NCBI RefSeq assembly: GCF_024213195.1
Contig: NZ_JANAVF010000002.1
Location: 186,001 to 250,000, forward strand
Direction of reading: 5' to 3'
From: Streptomyces sp. TBY4
GTDB lineage: Bacteria > Actinomycetota > Actinomycetes > Streptomycetales > Streptomycetaceae
DNA: 64,000 nucleotides
Part shown: in pieces, positions 48,069 through 59,539 of the stretch
How positions within the stretch are numbered: the stretch's first letter is position 1
How the letters are laid out: each line of letters starts with the position of its first letter
Notes under the pieces: generated by a model
The model's database searches: none
The model's input: only the letters and a program-made list of their open reading frames with translations
Told to the model about the DNA's origin: nothing
Position numbers and translations under genes: made by a program

Positions 48069-49847
48069 GTGACCACTCAACCCTCCGGCCAGCAGCCGCC
48101 GTGGCCCACACAGCCGTCACAGCCGCCCTCGCAGCCGCCGTCGTCCTCGTCCGGGCGCCCCACGGGCCCCCCGTCCGGGCCCCTCTCCGGGGGCCGTGAG
48201 GGGCCCCCGCCACCCCCGCCGCCGGCCCCTCCCGGAGGATCCGGGAGCGGGGTGCCCCCCGGACCCCCCGAGCCCCCGCACAAGCCCTGGTGGCGTTCCG
48301 TTCCCCGGCTCGCCACCACGATCGTCGCCCTCGCCGCCGCCGTGACCCTGGCCGTCGTACTGACCAGGCCCAGCGGCGGCGGTGGCACCACCACCGCCGC
48401 GGGCAACGAGGTCTTCCTGCAGCCCGTGGCGGCGTCCGGGCCGGACCCCTTCACGGAGTCCACCGCGGCCAAGGACGCCACGGCGGCGCCCGAGAGCCCG
48501 CCGCCCCCGACGGCGGAGACGAAGCCCGGGCCGAAGACCCCGCCGGCCACCGGAACCGCGGCCACCACACCCAGCGTCAGCGGCGCCTCGCCCGAGCTGT
48601 ACGGGGGCACGAGGGACGTGGCCGCCTGTGACGTCGAGAAGCAGATCAGGGTGCTGTCGGCGCAGCCCTCCAAGAACGCCGCGTTCGCCTCGGCGCTCGG
48701 CATCCAGCCGACGGCCGTGCCCGCCTACCTCCGCTCCCTCACCCCGGTCCAGCTCCGGGTGGACACCCGGGTCACCAACCACGGCTACCGGAACGGCAGC
48801 GCCACCAGCTACCAGGCCGTGCTCCAGGCCGGGACCGCCGTGCTCGTGGACGACCGCGGGGTGCCGCGGGTCCGCTGCGCCTGCGGGAACCCGCTCGGGC
48901 CGCCGGTGGCGCTGAAGGCCAACCCGAAGCGGTTCGGACAGCCCTGGACCTCGTACCAGCCCTCGCGGGTGGTGGTCATCGCCCCGTCCGTGACCATCGT
49001 GAACAAGTTCGTGATCTACGACTACCGCGACAGCCGGTGGTTCGAGCGCGACCGGGGCGACCACCGCGGCCGCCACGACAGGCCGATCCCGCCGCCGGTC
49101 ATCCCGACCCCGATCTTCACCACCCCGCCGCCCTCGCCGACGCCGACGCACACGGGGCCGACCCCGACGGTCACTTCCCCGTCCCCGACGGTCACCTCGC
49201 CGTCCCCGTCGGTGTCGCCGTCGGAATCCCCGTCGGTGTCGCCTTCCGAGTCGCCGTCGCAGTCCCCGTCCGAGTCGCCGTCCGAGTCGCCTTCCGAGTC
49301 CCCTTCGGTCTCGCCTTCGGAGTCGGCCTCGGAGTCGCCGTTGGAGTCCGCGTCCCCGTCGGAGTCGCCTTCGGAGTCCGTGTCGGCCTCGGTGACCGGG
49401 TCGGAGTCCCCGTCCGAGTCGGCGTCCCCGTCCGAGTCCGCCTCGGAGGCACGGTCCGTTTCGCCGTCCGTTTCGCCTTCCGCGACTCCCTCGAAGAGCG
49501 CGGTCGCGCCGTCGCCCTCCCGGAGCTCGGCGGAACCACGGCCTCCGGCCCCGCCGAAGATCTCCTCGGTGGCGCCGGAGCCCGAGCCCCCGGTGGTCTC
49601 GGAGCGGCCTGAGCCGCCGAAGCCGAAGCCGACGCCCCCGCCGCTGGTCTCGCCGCAGCCCGAGCTGCCGCCGGCCCCGCCGCCCCCGCCCCCGCCGCCG
49701 CCCGCGCCGGTTCCGGCGAGCTCGCTGATCGCGCCTCCGCCGCCGCCCTCCCCGGTGGGGCCCGGAGCCGGCACCGACCAGAATTCGGACGGAGGACCGG
49801 TCGGTAACGGCAACGGCAACGGCAACGACAACGGCAACAACCAGTAG
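48069..49847 (+). CDS. DUF6777-like anchored surface protein with Ser-Pro repeats
   Basis: A 592-residue protein. A Pro-rich cytosolic N-terminus of about 75 residues precedes one membrane helix (LATTIVALAAAVTLAVVL). The folded exported domain (about 110-320) has the pattern EVFLQPVAASGPDPFTEST, YGGTRDVAACDVEKQI, AYLRSLTPVQLRVDTRVTNH, TAVLVDDRGVPRVRCACGNP, which I recall as DUF6777 (name from memory). From about 345 it becomes wall-spanning low-complexity sequence: roughly 100 residues of SPSES-type repeats (49195-49470), then Pro-rich and Asn/Gly-rich ends. No sortase motif is seen. A strong terminator follows. The N- and C-terminal tails suggest a stalked surface protein. Confidence 0.82.
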   Translation: MTTQPSGQQPPWPTQPSQPPSQPPSSSSGRPTGPPSGPLSGGREGPPPPPPPAPPGGSGSGVPPGPPEPPHKPWWRSVPRLATTIVALAAAVTLAVVLTRPSGGGGTTTAAGNEVFLQPVAASGPDPFTESTAAKDATAAPESPPPPTAETKPGPKTPPATGTAATTPSVSGASPELYGGTRDVAACDVEKQIRVLSAQPSKNAAFASALGIQPTAVPAYLRSLTPVQLRVDTRVTNHGYRNGSATSYQAVLQAGTAVLVDDRGVPRVRCACGNPLGPPVALKANPKRFGQPWTSYQPSRVVVIAPSVTIVNKFVIYDYRDSRWFERDRGDHRGRHDRPIPPPVIPTPIFTTPPPSPTPTHTGPTPTVTSPSPTVTSPSPSVSPSESPSVSPSESPSQSPSESPSESPSESPSVSPSESASESPLESASPSESPSESVSASVTGSESPSESASPSESASEARSVSPSVSPSATPSKSAVAPSPSRSSAEPRPPAPPKISSVAPEPEPPVVSERPEPPKPKPTPPPLVSPQPELPPAPPPPPPPPPAPVPASSLIAPPPPPSPVGPGAGTDQNSDGGPVGNGNGNGNDNGNNQ

Positions 49848-49864
49848 TTTCCCGTCCGACACGA

Positions 49865-49901
49865 AGACCTCCCCGAGGGCCGGTGGCCCTCGGGGAGGTC
49901 T
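49865..49901. terminator. 17-bp stem bidirectional terminator
   Basis: A perfect 17-bp inverted repeat (AGACCTCCCCGAGGGCC and its complement) with a 3-nt loop spans 49865-49901. It lies between the convergent stops at 49847 and 49935. Confidence 0.88.
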
Positions 49902-49934
49902 CGTACCGCCGTCGTGCGGAGGCTGCCGCGACTG

Positions 49935-50885
49935 CTAGCGGACGCGCCCGTACATGTTCGGGTTGTACGCGCTGAAGCTGGAGACGCGGACCTGCTTGCC
50001 CGGGCGCGGGGCCTCGATGTACTTGCCGCCGCCGAGGTAGATGGCTACGTGGTGGATGCCCGAGGCGCTGCCGTTCGAGGTCCAGAAGACCAGGTCTCCG
50101 CGGCGCAGATCGGAGCGGGAGATCGGAGTGGTGGCCCGGTACTGGTCGGAGGCCACGCGGGGGAGGGTGATCCCGGCGGAGCGGTACGCGGCCTGGACCA
50201 GGCCCGAGCAGTCCCAGGCGCGGGGGCCGTTGCCGCCCCAGGCGTACGGGTCGCCCAGGTGGCCGTTGGCGAAGGAGATGGCGCCCTCGGTGCCCTGGCG
50301 GATGGGGGTGCCGGAGGAGCCCGAGGAGCCGGATCCGCCGGAGGAGCCCGAGGAAGAGCCGGAGCCCGAACCGGATCCCGAGCCCGAGCCGCCGGCGAAG
50401 CGCTCGTACTTGTCCTTGTGCTGGGTCCAGCGCCACCAGCCCGTGCCGTCCTTGTACCAGTACACGCGGTCCGTCGCGTCCCAGCCCGCGCGGCCGCGGA
50501 ACGTCGGCTCGGAGGTGCGGATGGAGGAGGACGAAGAGGAGGAAGAAGAGGAGGAAGAAGAGGAGGAGGACGGGGCGCCGGCCGAGGAGCCGCGGCTGTT
50601 CGCCACGTACTTGCTGTAGTGCTGGGTCCAGCGCCACCAGCCGGTCGCGTCCTTGTACCAGTACTTCGAGCCGTCCCAGCCCGCGTGCGCCGGCGCCGGC
50701 TCGGCGGAGGCGGTGCCCACCCCGGTGCCCATCAGCAGCGTGGCGCCGACGGCCGCGACCACGGCGCCGCGCAGGGTGCAACGACGGCGGCGGGCCGCGG
50801 CGGCCGTCATGGCCGTCGTGCCGCGCGCGCAGCCGGTGCAGTCACAGCTGTCGGGTATTTCTTCGGTGAACTCGGGCGTGCGCAT
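49935..50885 (-). CDS. Secreted NlpC/P60 hydrolase with duplicated aromatic module and poly-Ser linker
   Basis: A 316-residue exported peptidoglycan hydrolase. The N-terminus is unusual: about 45 residues with three cysteines (IPDSCDCTGCARG) before a hydrophobic signal (AVVAAVGATLLMGTGVGTAS). Two copies of a ~28-residue aromatic module follow (KYWYKDATGWWRWTQHYSKY and VYWYKDGTGWWRWTQHKDKY), separated by a run of some 18 serines (about 50523-50578) and followed by a Gly/Ser linker. The catalytic NlpC/P60 domain is at the C-terminus: Cys in AWDCSGLVQAAYRSAG, His in IHHVAIYLGGG. It would cleave D-Glu-mDAP-type bonds. The aromatic modules are probably wall-binding. ATG 50885 has AAGGA 8 nt upstream. 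Confidence 0.88.
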   Translation of the reverse strand: MRTPEFTEEIPDSCDCTGCARGTTAMTAAAARRRRCTLRGAVVAAVGATLLMGTGVGTASAEPAPAHAGWDGSKYWYKDATGWWRWTQHYSKYVANSRGSSAGAPSSSSSSSSSSSSSSSSIRTSEPTFRGRAGWDATDRVYWYKDGTGWWRWTQHKDKYERFAGGSGSGSGSGSGSSSGSSGGSGSSGSSGTPIRQGTEGAISFANGHLGDPYAWGGNGPRAWDCSGLVQAAYRSAGITLPRVASDQYRATTPISRSDLRRGDLVFWTSNGSASGIHHVAIYLGGGKYIEAPRPGKQVRVSSFSAYNPNMYGRVR

Positions 50886-50914
50886 GCATGATTCCTTATC
50901 CATCGGGGGTGTTT

Positions 50915-52495
<1,581 letters not shown>

Positions 52496-52718
52496 AGATG
52501 ATCATGAACGGATCGATCTTCGCGAAATCGTACAAGTCGTCCATTAGGCGAAAGTCCCGACAGGCCGGTACTTAGGTACTTTTTCATCCCGATCTTCAGG
52601 ACCCCGGAAGGCCGCTAGCGCACGCGGGCAGCGCAGCTCCCTCGACGCGCCGGTCCGCCCTCCGCGCTCAGCGAACCGCGGACCGGCGTGGACCCGTGAA
52701 GAGTGAGACCCTGAAGGT

Positions 52719-54851
52719 GTGGCCGAAAGGGGCGTGAACCCCCAGGTCGAGTGGCCCGCCCGGACGGACACGAGCCTCGCGCTCAACCACATGGGCACCT
52801 TCGACTGGGACCTCGACAGCGGGCAGATGTTTCTGGACACCACCGCCCTCGAGGTCCTCGACCTGCGCCCCGAGGAGTTCACGGGCACGCCCGCCGGGCT
52901 GGGCGACCGCCTAGCGCCCGGCGAGCAGGCCCGGCTCGACGCGAGGGTCGCGCAGGCGCTGAAGGCCGGTCGCAGCCACTACGGGGCCTACGTGCGCAGC
53001 CGCGACCGGGAGGGAGCGCCGGGCTGGACCCATGTCCAGGGCCGCATCCTGCGGGACCCGCGCGGGCGCCCGTACCGCGTGATCGGGATTCTCCGCGACG
53101 CCGTCCACGACCCCGGAGAGCCCGGCGCCGCCGGTGAGCGCGACGAGGGCCGGCGCCGCATGACGGGGGTCGTCGAGCGCACCACGGCGATCCTGGCGCA
53201 CGCCCGCACCGTCAACGACGTCACCGACGTCCTCAAGGACCCCGAGGCCCTCGCCCACCTCGGCGCGGTCAGCGTCATGCTCGGCGTGGTCGACGGCGGC
53301 CGGATCCACCTGGTCGCGGAGGGGCAGCTCGGGGCGTACGTACCGGAGACCGAGTACACCCGGGTCGACGCACCGCTGCCGATGAGCGAGGCGGTACGGA
53401 CGCTGCGGCCGGTGTACCTGGGATCCCGCGAGGAGTTCCAGCGGCGCTACCCGGACCTGTGGCCGTACATCGAGCCGCTGGCCGTCCGCAGCGGGGTCTA
53501 CATGCCGCTCATCGCCCAGGGCCGGCCCATCGGCGCGCTCGGACTGCTCTACACGCGCGACGGCGACTTCAACGCCGAGGAGCGCAACGTGCTGATGGCC
53601 CTCGGCAGCGGCATCGCGCAGAGCCTCCAGCGGGCCATCCTCTTCGAGCAGGAGCACGACCTCGCCGAAGGCCTCCAGCAGGCCATGCTGCCGCGCCGCA
53701 TCCCGGAGGTGGCGGGTGCACTGATCGCCGTGCGGTACCGGGCCGCCCGGATGGGGCGGGACATCGGCGGCGACTGGTACGACGTGGTCCCGCTCGGCGA
53801 GGGCCGTGTCGGCGTGATGATCGGCGACGTGGAGGGCCACGACACGGACGCCGCCGCCGTCATGGGCCAGCTGCGCATCGCCCTGCGCGCATACGTCGCG
53901 GAGGGCCACACCCCCGGCGCGGCCATGGCGCGGGCCTCGGCCTTCCTGCGCGACCTGGAGACCGAACGCTTCGCCACCTGCACCTACGCCGACATCGACC
54001 TCACCAGCGGCAAGGCCCGGCTGGTGCGCGCCGGACACATCGACCCCGTGGTGCGGCGCGGCGACGGCAGCTGCCACCGGGTGCAGGTGGCGGGCGGGCT
54101 GCCGCTGGGCCTGCCGGCGGGCGGGCCGGGTGCCTCCGGTGGCCCGGGTGCTTTCGGCGCCACCGGTACGGGCGCCTCCGGTACGGGATACCCCGTCACC
54201 AGCCTCGAACTGCACCCCGGTGACACCCTGTTGCTGTGCACGGACGGGCTGACCGAACGGCCCGGCGGGGATCCGGAGACGGGTGTGCGCGAGCTCATGG
54301 AGGCGGTCCGGGACGGGCCGGCAGACGTGGAGGAACTCGCCGACGTGCTGTGCGACTTGGTCGGGGACTCGGGTGGCGGCGACGACATGGCCCTCCTCCT
54401 GCTGCGCCGGCGCGGCACCCCGCTCCCGTCCGGCGGCGGCCCGCTGCGCCACCGCCTCACCCCCGGGGACCCCGACGCCCCGGCGATGGCCCGCCACCTG
54501 ATCCGGGCGGCCGCCGCGGCGTGGGGGGCGTGGGACCAGGCCGACGAGATCGAGCTGGCGGCGGACGAGCTGATGACCAACGCGCTGGTCCACACGGACG
54601 GCGTCTCCGGGGTCAGCATGCGGCTGACCCCGGAGGGCCGGATCCGCATCGAGGTGGAGGACACCAGCAGCGCCCTGCCGAGGCGCCGGGAGGCCGACGA
54701 CTGGGCGGTGTCGGGGCGCGGCCTGATGCTGGTGGACCGACTCGCGGACGCCTGGGGCGTGGAGCCGCGGGGCAGCGGGAAGTGCGTGTGGTGCGAGTTC
54801 GCCGTCCAGGGGAACGACCCGCCGGCCACCGGGCCCGGCGCAGCAGGGTAG
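52719..54851 (+). CDS. PAS-GAF-SpoIIE phosphatase with HATPase domain
   Basis: A 710-residue soluble signalling protein. Residues about 15-130 are a PAS domain (MGTFDWDLDSGQMFLDTTAL). About 155-315 is a GAF domain (PLAVRSGVYMPLIAQGRPIG). About 330-565 is a SpoIIE-type PP2C phosphatase with metal-binding GRDIGGDWYDVVPL and IGDVEGHDTDAAAVMG. The C-terminal ~120 residues are an anti-sigma-type HATPase (IELAADELMTNALVHTD, SGRGLMLVDRLADAWG). Such proteins dephosphorylate anti-anti-sigma factors. Housing both the phosphatase and the ATPase in one protein is common in Streptomyces. The GTG 52719 is preceded by a GACCCT hexamer at 6 nt. Confidence 0.93.
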   Translation: MAERGVNPQVEWPARTDTSLALNHMGTFDWDLDSGQMFLDTTALEVLDLRPEEFTGTPAGLGDRLAPGEQARLDARVAQALKAGRSHYGAYVRSRDREGAPGWTHVQGRILRDPRGRPYRVIGILRDAVHDPGEPGAAGERDEGRRRMTGVVERTTAILAHARTVNDVTDVLKDPEALAHLGAVSVMLGVVDGGRIHLVAEGQLGAYVPETEYTRVDAPLPMSEAVRTLRPVYLGSREEFQRRYPDLWPYIEPLAVRSGVYMPLIAQGRPIGALGLLYTRDGDFNAEERNVLMALGSGIAQSLQRAILFEQEHDLAEGLQQAMLPRRIPEVAGALIAVRYRAARMGRDIGGDWYDVVPLGEGRVGVMIGDVEGHDTDAAAVMGQLRIALRAYVAEGHTPGAAMARASAFLRDLETERFATCTYADIDLTSGKARLVRAGHIDPVVRRGDGSCHRVQVAGGLPLGLPAGGPGASGGPGAFGATGTGASGTGYPVTSLELHPGDTLLLCTDGLTERPGGDPETGVRELMEAVRDGPADVEELADVLCDLVGDSGGGDDMALLLLRRRGTPLPSGGGPLRHRLTPGDPDAPAMARHLIRAAAAAWGAWDQADEIELAADELMTNALVHTDGVSGVSMRLTPEGRIRIEVEDTSSALPRRREADDWAVSGRGLMLVDRLADAWGVEPRGSGKCVWCEFAVQGNDPPATGPGAAG

Positions 54852-54903
54852 GCACGGGTCGGAGAGCCGGGGCAAGGGAGGCTGCCGGCAGGGGTTTCGC
54901 GGG

Positions 54904-55665
54904 CTACCGGGCCGCGTAGGGGCCCTGCGCGGCCTTGGCGAACTGCATCGCCGTCAGCGCGCGGACGAAGCGGATCGCGAGGACGGAGGCCGCGAGCAGC
55001 AGCACGCCGTACGCGGATGCGGCGGTGGCGGCGACGGCGAGCCCGTCCGCGTCGTCGGCGCGGTCGCGGAGGGTGCCGAAGACACGGCCGGCGAACAGCG
55101 CGGTGATCCACACCAGCCACCACGTGGTGACGGGCGCCGTCGAGACGGGCCGGAGGGCTCAGTCCGGTCCGCGCAGCAGGCTGGCGGCCCAGATCTCCTT
55201 CGCCGACCTGTACGGGATGCGGAGGAAGGCGAAGGGGACGAGCCAGCCGCCGATGGCCCAGGCCGTGGACCGGGTGACCGCGTCCCGGCCGAGGAACAGG
55301 GCGTTGTGGTGGACGCGGTGGAACCAGGCGATGAACAGGGCCGCCGTGACGACCAGCAGCGGTGTCTCGACGAACCCCACCAGGGCCAGCAGGGTGCCGC
55401 CGTCCTCGGTCCCCGCGTCCGGGTGGCTTCCGGTGCGCAGGGCCGAGCCGAGGTACAGGCCGGTTCCGGTCAGGAGCAGGGCGTACAGGCCGGAGAGTGC
55501 GAGCAGGACGGTCGTGGCCGTCGCGAGTCCCCCGGGCGGGCGCGGCACGGCGAGGGGTTCCGCGGCGAACTCCGGCAACGGCCCACCGGGAACCGCCGGC
55601 GGCGGTGGCTGCGGGTCGGGGTCGGGGTCGACGGGCTGTGGTGAGCCGGTCGCGCTGATGGACAT
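54904..55665 (-). pseudogene. DUF4328 membrane protein interrupted by an in-frame TGA
   Basis: ATG 55665 opens a DUF4328-type protein: a Pro-rich start (MSISATGSPQPVDP), membrane helices at about residues 48-72 and 90-115, and RVHHNALFLG then ... IGGWLVPFAFLRIPYRSAKE. It stops at TGA (55159-55161) after 168 residues. The same frame continues without interruption to 54904 and reads as the missing last third of the family: TTWWLVWITALFAGRVFGTL, then GVLLLAASVLAIRFVRALTAMQ, ending YAAR. The two parts are in identical register, so this is one point change to a stop and not a frameshift. A separate downstream gene is unlikely: no ribosome site is seen at the GTG (55113). Confidence 0.8.
55159..55161 (-). 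other. In-frame TGA interrupting the DUF4328 gene
   Basis: TGA between GAC (Asp) and GCC (Ala) on the minus strand. One base change would make it GGA (Gly), CGA (Arg) or TGG (Trp). No SECIS-like element or SelC context is evident. Confidence 0.75.
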
Positions 55666-55896
55666 GGAGAGGTACCCCCGGAAACAGGACGTCACGGTCG
55701 AAGGCATGGCGCGGGCCAAGATTTCAGACCGCACCTTTGATCGGCTTGGTGGTTTGGTAGCCGGGTCGGCGGGGTCGGCCGGGATGGCGGGGCGGCCGGG
55801 CTGGCGGGCCGACCGGGAGGCCCGGGGCCGAAATCCCGGGCCGGTGCGGGCGAATGGCTGATCGTCACCGGACTCGCGCCGCGTTCGTATGCTCAT

Positions 55897-58800
55897 ATGC
55901 ACGGACTGGCCGATCCTGCCTGGATGTCGCCCCTGCGCCCGCCGTGGCCCGTCCTGCTGCCGGCCCTGCTCACCGTGTTGCTCGTGGCCCCGGTGCCCCC
56001 GCCGGCCCACGCCTCGGGAAGCGGCGCCGGCGAGGGGATCGAGACGGCCCGCACCTCCCGGCAGATCGCCCCCGGGGTACGGCTGGAGTCGTACGACCGG
56101 CTCGAAGCCGACCGCTGGCTCCGCATCGACGAACTCGACGTCCAGCTGGCGGGTGCCGCCTCCGGGCCGGGCTCCGCGGCGGGCCCCGGCTCCGGCCCCG
56201 GGGTGCGCGTGGAGTACCTCGGCGGCCGGGGCGTCGCCACCGTCTCCGACTCCGCCGCACGCCACCCCGCCGGTCCCGGCCGCCGCGTGGTCGCCGCCGT
56301 GAACGGGGACTTCTTCGACATCCGGGGTACGGGCGCCCCGCTCGGCCCCGGCATCGGCGCCGGACGGCTGCTGCACGCCGCCTCGGCCGGCGCCGGACAG
56401 GCCGTCGGCTTCGGTGCCGACGGGGTGGGCCGGGTGCTCCGCCTGGCCCTGGACGGGAGCGTCACCCTGCCCGGCGGTGCGGTCCGCCCGCTCGCCGGTT
56501 TCAACACCGCACGGCCGCCCGCCGAGGGCTTCGCCGTCTACACCGCCGACTGGCCGGCGGACGGACTCCCCGCCACCGGACCGGCGGTGGAGCTGCGCGG
56601 GGGCCGGGTCACGGCCGTACGCGCGGCCGTACGAGGGCCCGCGCGCCGGGAGCGCCCCGCACCCGGAACCACCCTGCTGGTCGCGGCGGGCGCGGCGGCG
56701 CCGGAACTCGCCGCCCTGCGCCCCGGGGACGCGGTCGCCGTCGCGGCCCGGCCGGGGGCGGCCGGGGGCGGGCCGCTCCCGGTGAGCGCGGTCGGCGGCC
56801 GGGAGGCGCTCGTGGTGGCCGGGGTCCCGCAGAACCACGACGGCTTGCCGAACAACGCGGCCGCCCCGCGCACCGCCGTCGGCTTCTCCCGCGACGGCCG
56901 CCGGGCCCGCCTGGTCACCGTCGACGGCCGCCAGCGCGACAGCGGAGGCATGACCCTGACCGCGCTCGGCCGCCTGATGCACCGGCTCGGCGCCCACGAG
57001 GCCCTCAACCTGGACGGCGGCGGCTCCTCGACCCTGCTCGCGGCGCTCACCGGCGAGGCGGCGCCGACCGTGCGGAACTCCCCGTCCGACGGCCGCCAGC
57101 GCCCGGTCCCCAACGGCCTGGTGCTGACCGCCCCGGCGGGTGACGGCCGCGCCGCCGGCTACCGAATCGAGCCCGTCGGCGGAGCCGCGCGCGCCTTCCC
57201 CGGCCTGACCCGGACCCTCAGGGCCACCCCCTACGACCGGCACCTCGGCCCGGTCCCCGGGGCGGCGGCTCCGGGGTGGTCCCTCACGCGGGGCAGCGGC
57301 GGCCGGATCGACCCGAGCGGGGCCCTGCGCGCGTCGGGCCCCGGCCCGGTGGAGGTGCGGGCGGGCCTCGGCGCGGCGAGCGGGGCGCTCCGCCTCGACG
57401 TGCTCGGGGCCCCGACCCGGATCCGGGCCGTGCCGGACCGGATCGGGCTCGCGGAGGAGGGCGAGAGCGCGGGCTTCGTCCTGACCGGGTACGACGCGCA
57501 GGGCGCCGCCGCCGTGATCGAACCCCGGGACGTGGAGCTCGACTTCGACCGTTCCCGGTGGAAGGTGGCCGAGGACGGGCACGGCGGATTCAAGGTCACC
57601 GCCCTGGTACCGAACGCGACGGGCCGCCTGCGCGCCACGCTGCGGCCGCCTGCGCCCGCCTCCGCGGGCCCAACTGCCGCAGCAGCCGCGACGGCCACCC
57701 CGACCGCCTCCCCGACTCGAGCCCTGGCCCCGGCTCGAGCCCTGACCCCGACTCCGGCCCCGACCGCGGCTTCGCCTCCGGCCGCGGCTCCGACTCTGGC
57801 CCCGACCGCGGCTTCGCCTCCGGCCGCGGCTCCGACTCTGGCCCCGGCCGTCTCCTCGGCGCGGGCCCCGGCCCCGACTCTGGCTCTGGCTCTGGCTCTG
57901 GCTCGGGCCCCGGCCGCCTCCCCGGTTCGGGCCCCGGCCTCGGCTCCGGCTCCGGCTCCGGCTCCGGCCCTGGCCCCGGCTCGGGCCCTGGTCCCGGCCG
58001 AGGCTCGGGCCCTGGCTCCGGCTCCGGCCTTGGCTCCGGCCCTGGCTCTCGCTCCGGCCCCGGCTCCTGCCCAGGCTGAGGCCCTGGCCCCGGCTCGGGC
58101 CCCGGCTCCGGCCCCGGCTCGGGCCCTGGCTCCGGCTCGGGCCCCGGCTCCGGCCCTGGCCCTGGCTCCGGCTCCGGCCTTGGCTCCGGCTCCGGTCCTG
58201 GCTCCGGCCCCGGCCCCGGCTCCGGCTCGGGCCTTGGCTCCGGCCCCGGCTCGGGCCCTGGCTCCGGCTTCGGCCCTGGCCCCGGCCCCGGCCGAACTGG
58301 CCCTCGGGGTGGGGCTGGCGGACCGGCCGCTCGCGGATCTGGAGGACGCTGCCCGCTGGACCGGATCCGGCGCCGCGCCTGGGCAGGGCCGTCCCGGCCG
58401 GGGGCTCGCGCTCGTGCCGCCCGCCGGGGGCGGGACCGCCGCGGCGACCCCGCCGCGCCCCCTACGGGTCCCCGAACTGGCCCGGTCGCTCTCCCTCTGG
58501 GTGCACGGAGACGGCTCCGGCGCCCGGCCCGCGGTGGAGCTCGCCGGCGGGGACGGTGCCGCCGCCGTCCTGCGCGGGCCCGCCGCGGACTGGACCGGCT
58601 GGCGGCAGATCAGCCTCCCGCTCCCGGCGATGGCGGAGCCCCCCTTCACGGTGACCCGCCTCTCGGCCACCACCCCGACGCCCACCCGGGCCAAGACCCG
58701 CACCGGGCCTCTGGCCACGCCCCCGGCCAAGGCCCAAGCCGGGGCCCGGTCCAAGGCCCCGGTCAGAGCCCCGGGCGGTGCCTCGGCGAAGGTGCCGGCC

Positions 58801-59484
58801 GGGGCGTCGGGCGGTGCCCCGGCGAGGGGTCCGGTCGGGGCGCCGGGCCGTGCCCCGGCCGCAGCCCCCGCCGCCCCGCGGCTCGTGCTCGACACCCTGG
58901 TGGCGCGGACGCCGCCGACCGGGGTCGTGCGTAGGGACGACGTTCCCGATCCGATCGTGGCCCCGGCGGCCCGGGTGGACTCCCGGCCCTGGCGGTTCGC
59001 GGTCGCTCCCGCCGGGGTCGGGGCGGGAGCGGCCGCCGCCGTCGACTTCGCGCTGACCGGGACCGGCAAGGGCACCGGCCGCCCGGCCTTCGTGCACCGG
59101 GGCGTACGGTTCCTGCCGCTCGGCTCCACGCGCCCGACCCTCGCCGGAGGCGGCCTGGAGCGGATCACCGCCCTGCGCGCGGCCCTCGCGACGGCCGCCC
59201 GGGAGCCGGGCACGGGCGCGCTGGCCGTCGTAGAGCCGTACGCGCCGCGGGCCGTCGACCGCAAGGAGGCCGCCCTGCGCCTGCGGCTCCTCGCGGAGTT
59301 CCGCCGGACCACCGGCAAACGGGCCGCGGTCCTCACCGTCGCCGCACCCCGCTTCGCGGCCGGCCGCACCGAGGGCGTGCTCACGGTCGCGGCCCCGCGC
59401 ACCGGCCGCACCGTGATCGGCGCCGACGCCTTCGCGAAGGGCGACTGGCTCTCCGTACTGCCGCCGGCGGGCGGGCGCCGGTGA
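55897..59484 (+). CDS. Secreted phosphodiester glycosidase-like protein with a large Ala/Pro insert
   Basis: A 1195-residue exported protein. A signal peptide lies at about residues 12-40 ([20 protein letters not shown]). Residues about 60-420 are the NAGPA-type domain: [15 protein letters not shown] at about 135 and [20 protein letters not shown] at about 370, the signature acidic residues, ending with an immunoglobulin-like domain (about 420-585). Residues about 588-798 (57660-58290) are an extreme low-complexity stretch of APAPA, ALALA and PARA blocks. Another beta-sandwich carbohydrate-binding-like region follows (about 800-900), then an Ala/Pro/Gly linker and a final calcineurin-phosphodiesterase-like tail ([21 protein letters not shown]). 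The start is uncertain between ATG 55897 and 55924. Function on wall or glycolipid phosphodiesters is inferred. Confidence 0.82.
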   Translation: MHGLADPAWMSPLRPPWPVLLPALLTVLLVAPVPPPAHASGSGAGEGIETARTSRQIAPGVRLESYDRLEADRWLRIDELDVQLAGAASGPGSAAGPGSGPGVRVEYLGGRGVATVSDSAARHPAGPGRRVVAAVNGDFFDIRGTGAPLGPGIGAGRLLHAASAGAGQAVGFGADGVGRVLRLALDGSVTLPGGAVRPLAGFNTARPPAEGFAVYTADWPADGLPATGPAVELRGGRVTAVRAAVRGPARRERPAPGTTLLVAAGAAAPELAALRPGDAVAVAARPGAAGGGPLPVSAVGGREALVVAGVPQNHDGLPNNAAAPRTAVGFSRDGRRARLVTVDGRQRDSGGMTLTALGRLMHRLGAHEALNLDGGGSSTLLAALTGEAAPTVRNSPSDGRQRPVPNGLVLTAPAGDGRAAGYRIEPVGGAARAFPGLTRTLRATPYDRHLGPVPGAAAPGWSLTRGSGGRIDPSGALRASGPGPVEVRAGLGAASGALRLDVLGAPTRIRAVPDRIGLAEEGESAGFVLTGYDAQGAAAVIEPRDVELDFDRSRWKVAEDGHGGFKVTALVPNATGRLRATLRPPAPASAGPTAAAAATATPTASPTRALAPARALTPTPAPTAASPPAAAPTLAPTAASPPAAAPTLAPAVSSARAPAPTLALALALARAPAASPVRAPASAPAPAPAPALAPARALVPAEARALAPAPALAPALALAPAPAPAQAEALAPARAPAPAPARALAPARAPAPALALAPAPALAPAPVLAPAPAPAPARALAPAPARALAPASALAPAPAELALGVGLADRPLADLEDAARWTGSGAAPGQGRPGRGLALVPPAGGGTAAATPPRPLRVPELARSLSLWVHGDGSGARPAVELAGGDGAAAVLRGPAADWTGWRQISLPLPAMAEPPFTVTRLSATTPTPTRAKTRTGPLATPPAKAQAGARSKAPVRAPGGASAKVPAGASGGAPARGPVGAPGRAPAAAPAAPRLVLDTLVARTPPTGVVRRDDVPDPIVAPAARVDSRPWRFAVAPAGVGAGAAAAVDFALTGTGKGTGRPAFVHRGVRFLPLGSTRPTLAGGGLERITALRAALATAAREPGTGALAVVEPYAPRAVDRKEAALRLRLLAEFRRTTGKRAAVLTVAAPRFAAGRTEGVLTVAAPRTGRTVIGADAFAKGDWLSVLPPAGGRR
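57757..57840 (+). repeat. Exact 42-bp tandem duplication inside the low-complexity coding region
   Basis: The 42-bp unit starting GCCCCGACCGCGGCTTCGCC (57757-57798) is repeated without a mismatch at 57799-57840 and encodes 14 residues per copy. Perfect identity implies recent duplication or gene-conversion-like slippage. Confidence 0.85.
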
Positions 59485-59526
59485 ATCCGGTCAGGATCGG
59501 AGAAGCGCCGGCCGCCCACCCGCACC

Positions 59527-59532
59527 TAGCGT
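59527..59532 (+). promoter_or_regulatory. -10 element of a leaderless promoter for the VOC gene
   Basis: TAGCGT lies exactly 7 nt before ATG 59540, fixing this as the start among GTG 59531, ATG 59540 and ATG 59546. Confidence 0.55.
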
Positions 59533-59539
59533 GGAAGGC

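Noticed and set aside
54904-55113. Separate small membrane protein
   Set aside because: It is the in-frame continuation of the interrupted DUF4328 gene and has no ribosome site of its own.
55159-55161. Selenocysteine reading of the TGA
   Set aside because: DUF4328 proteins are not known selenoproteins and no SECIS-like hairpin or partner gene is visible. A nonsense change is simpler.
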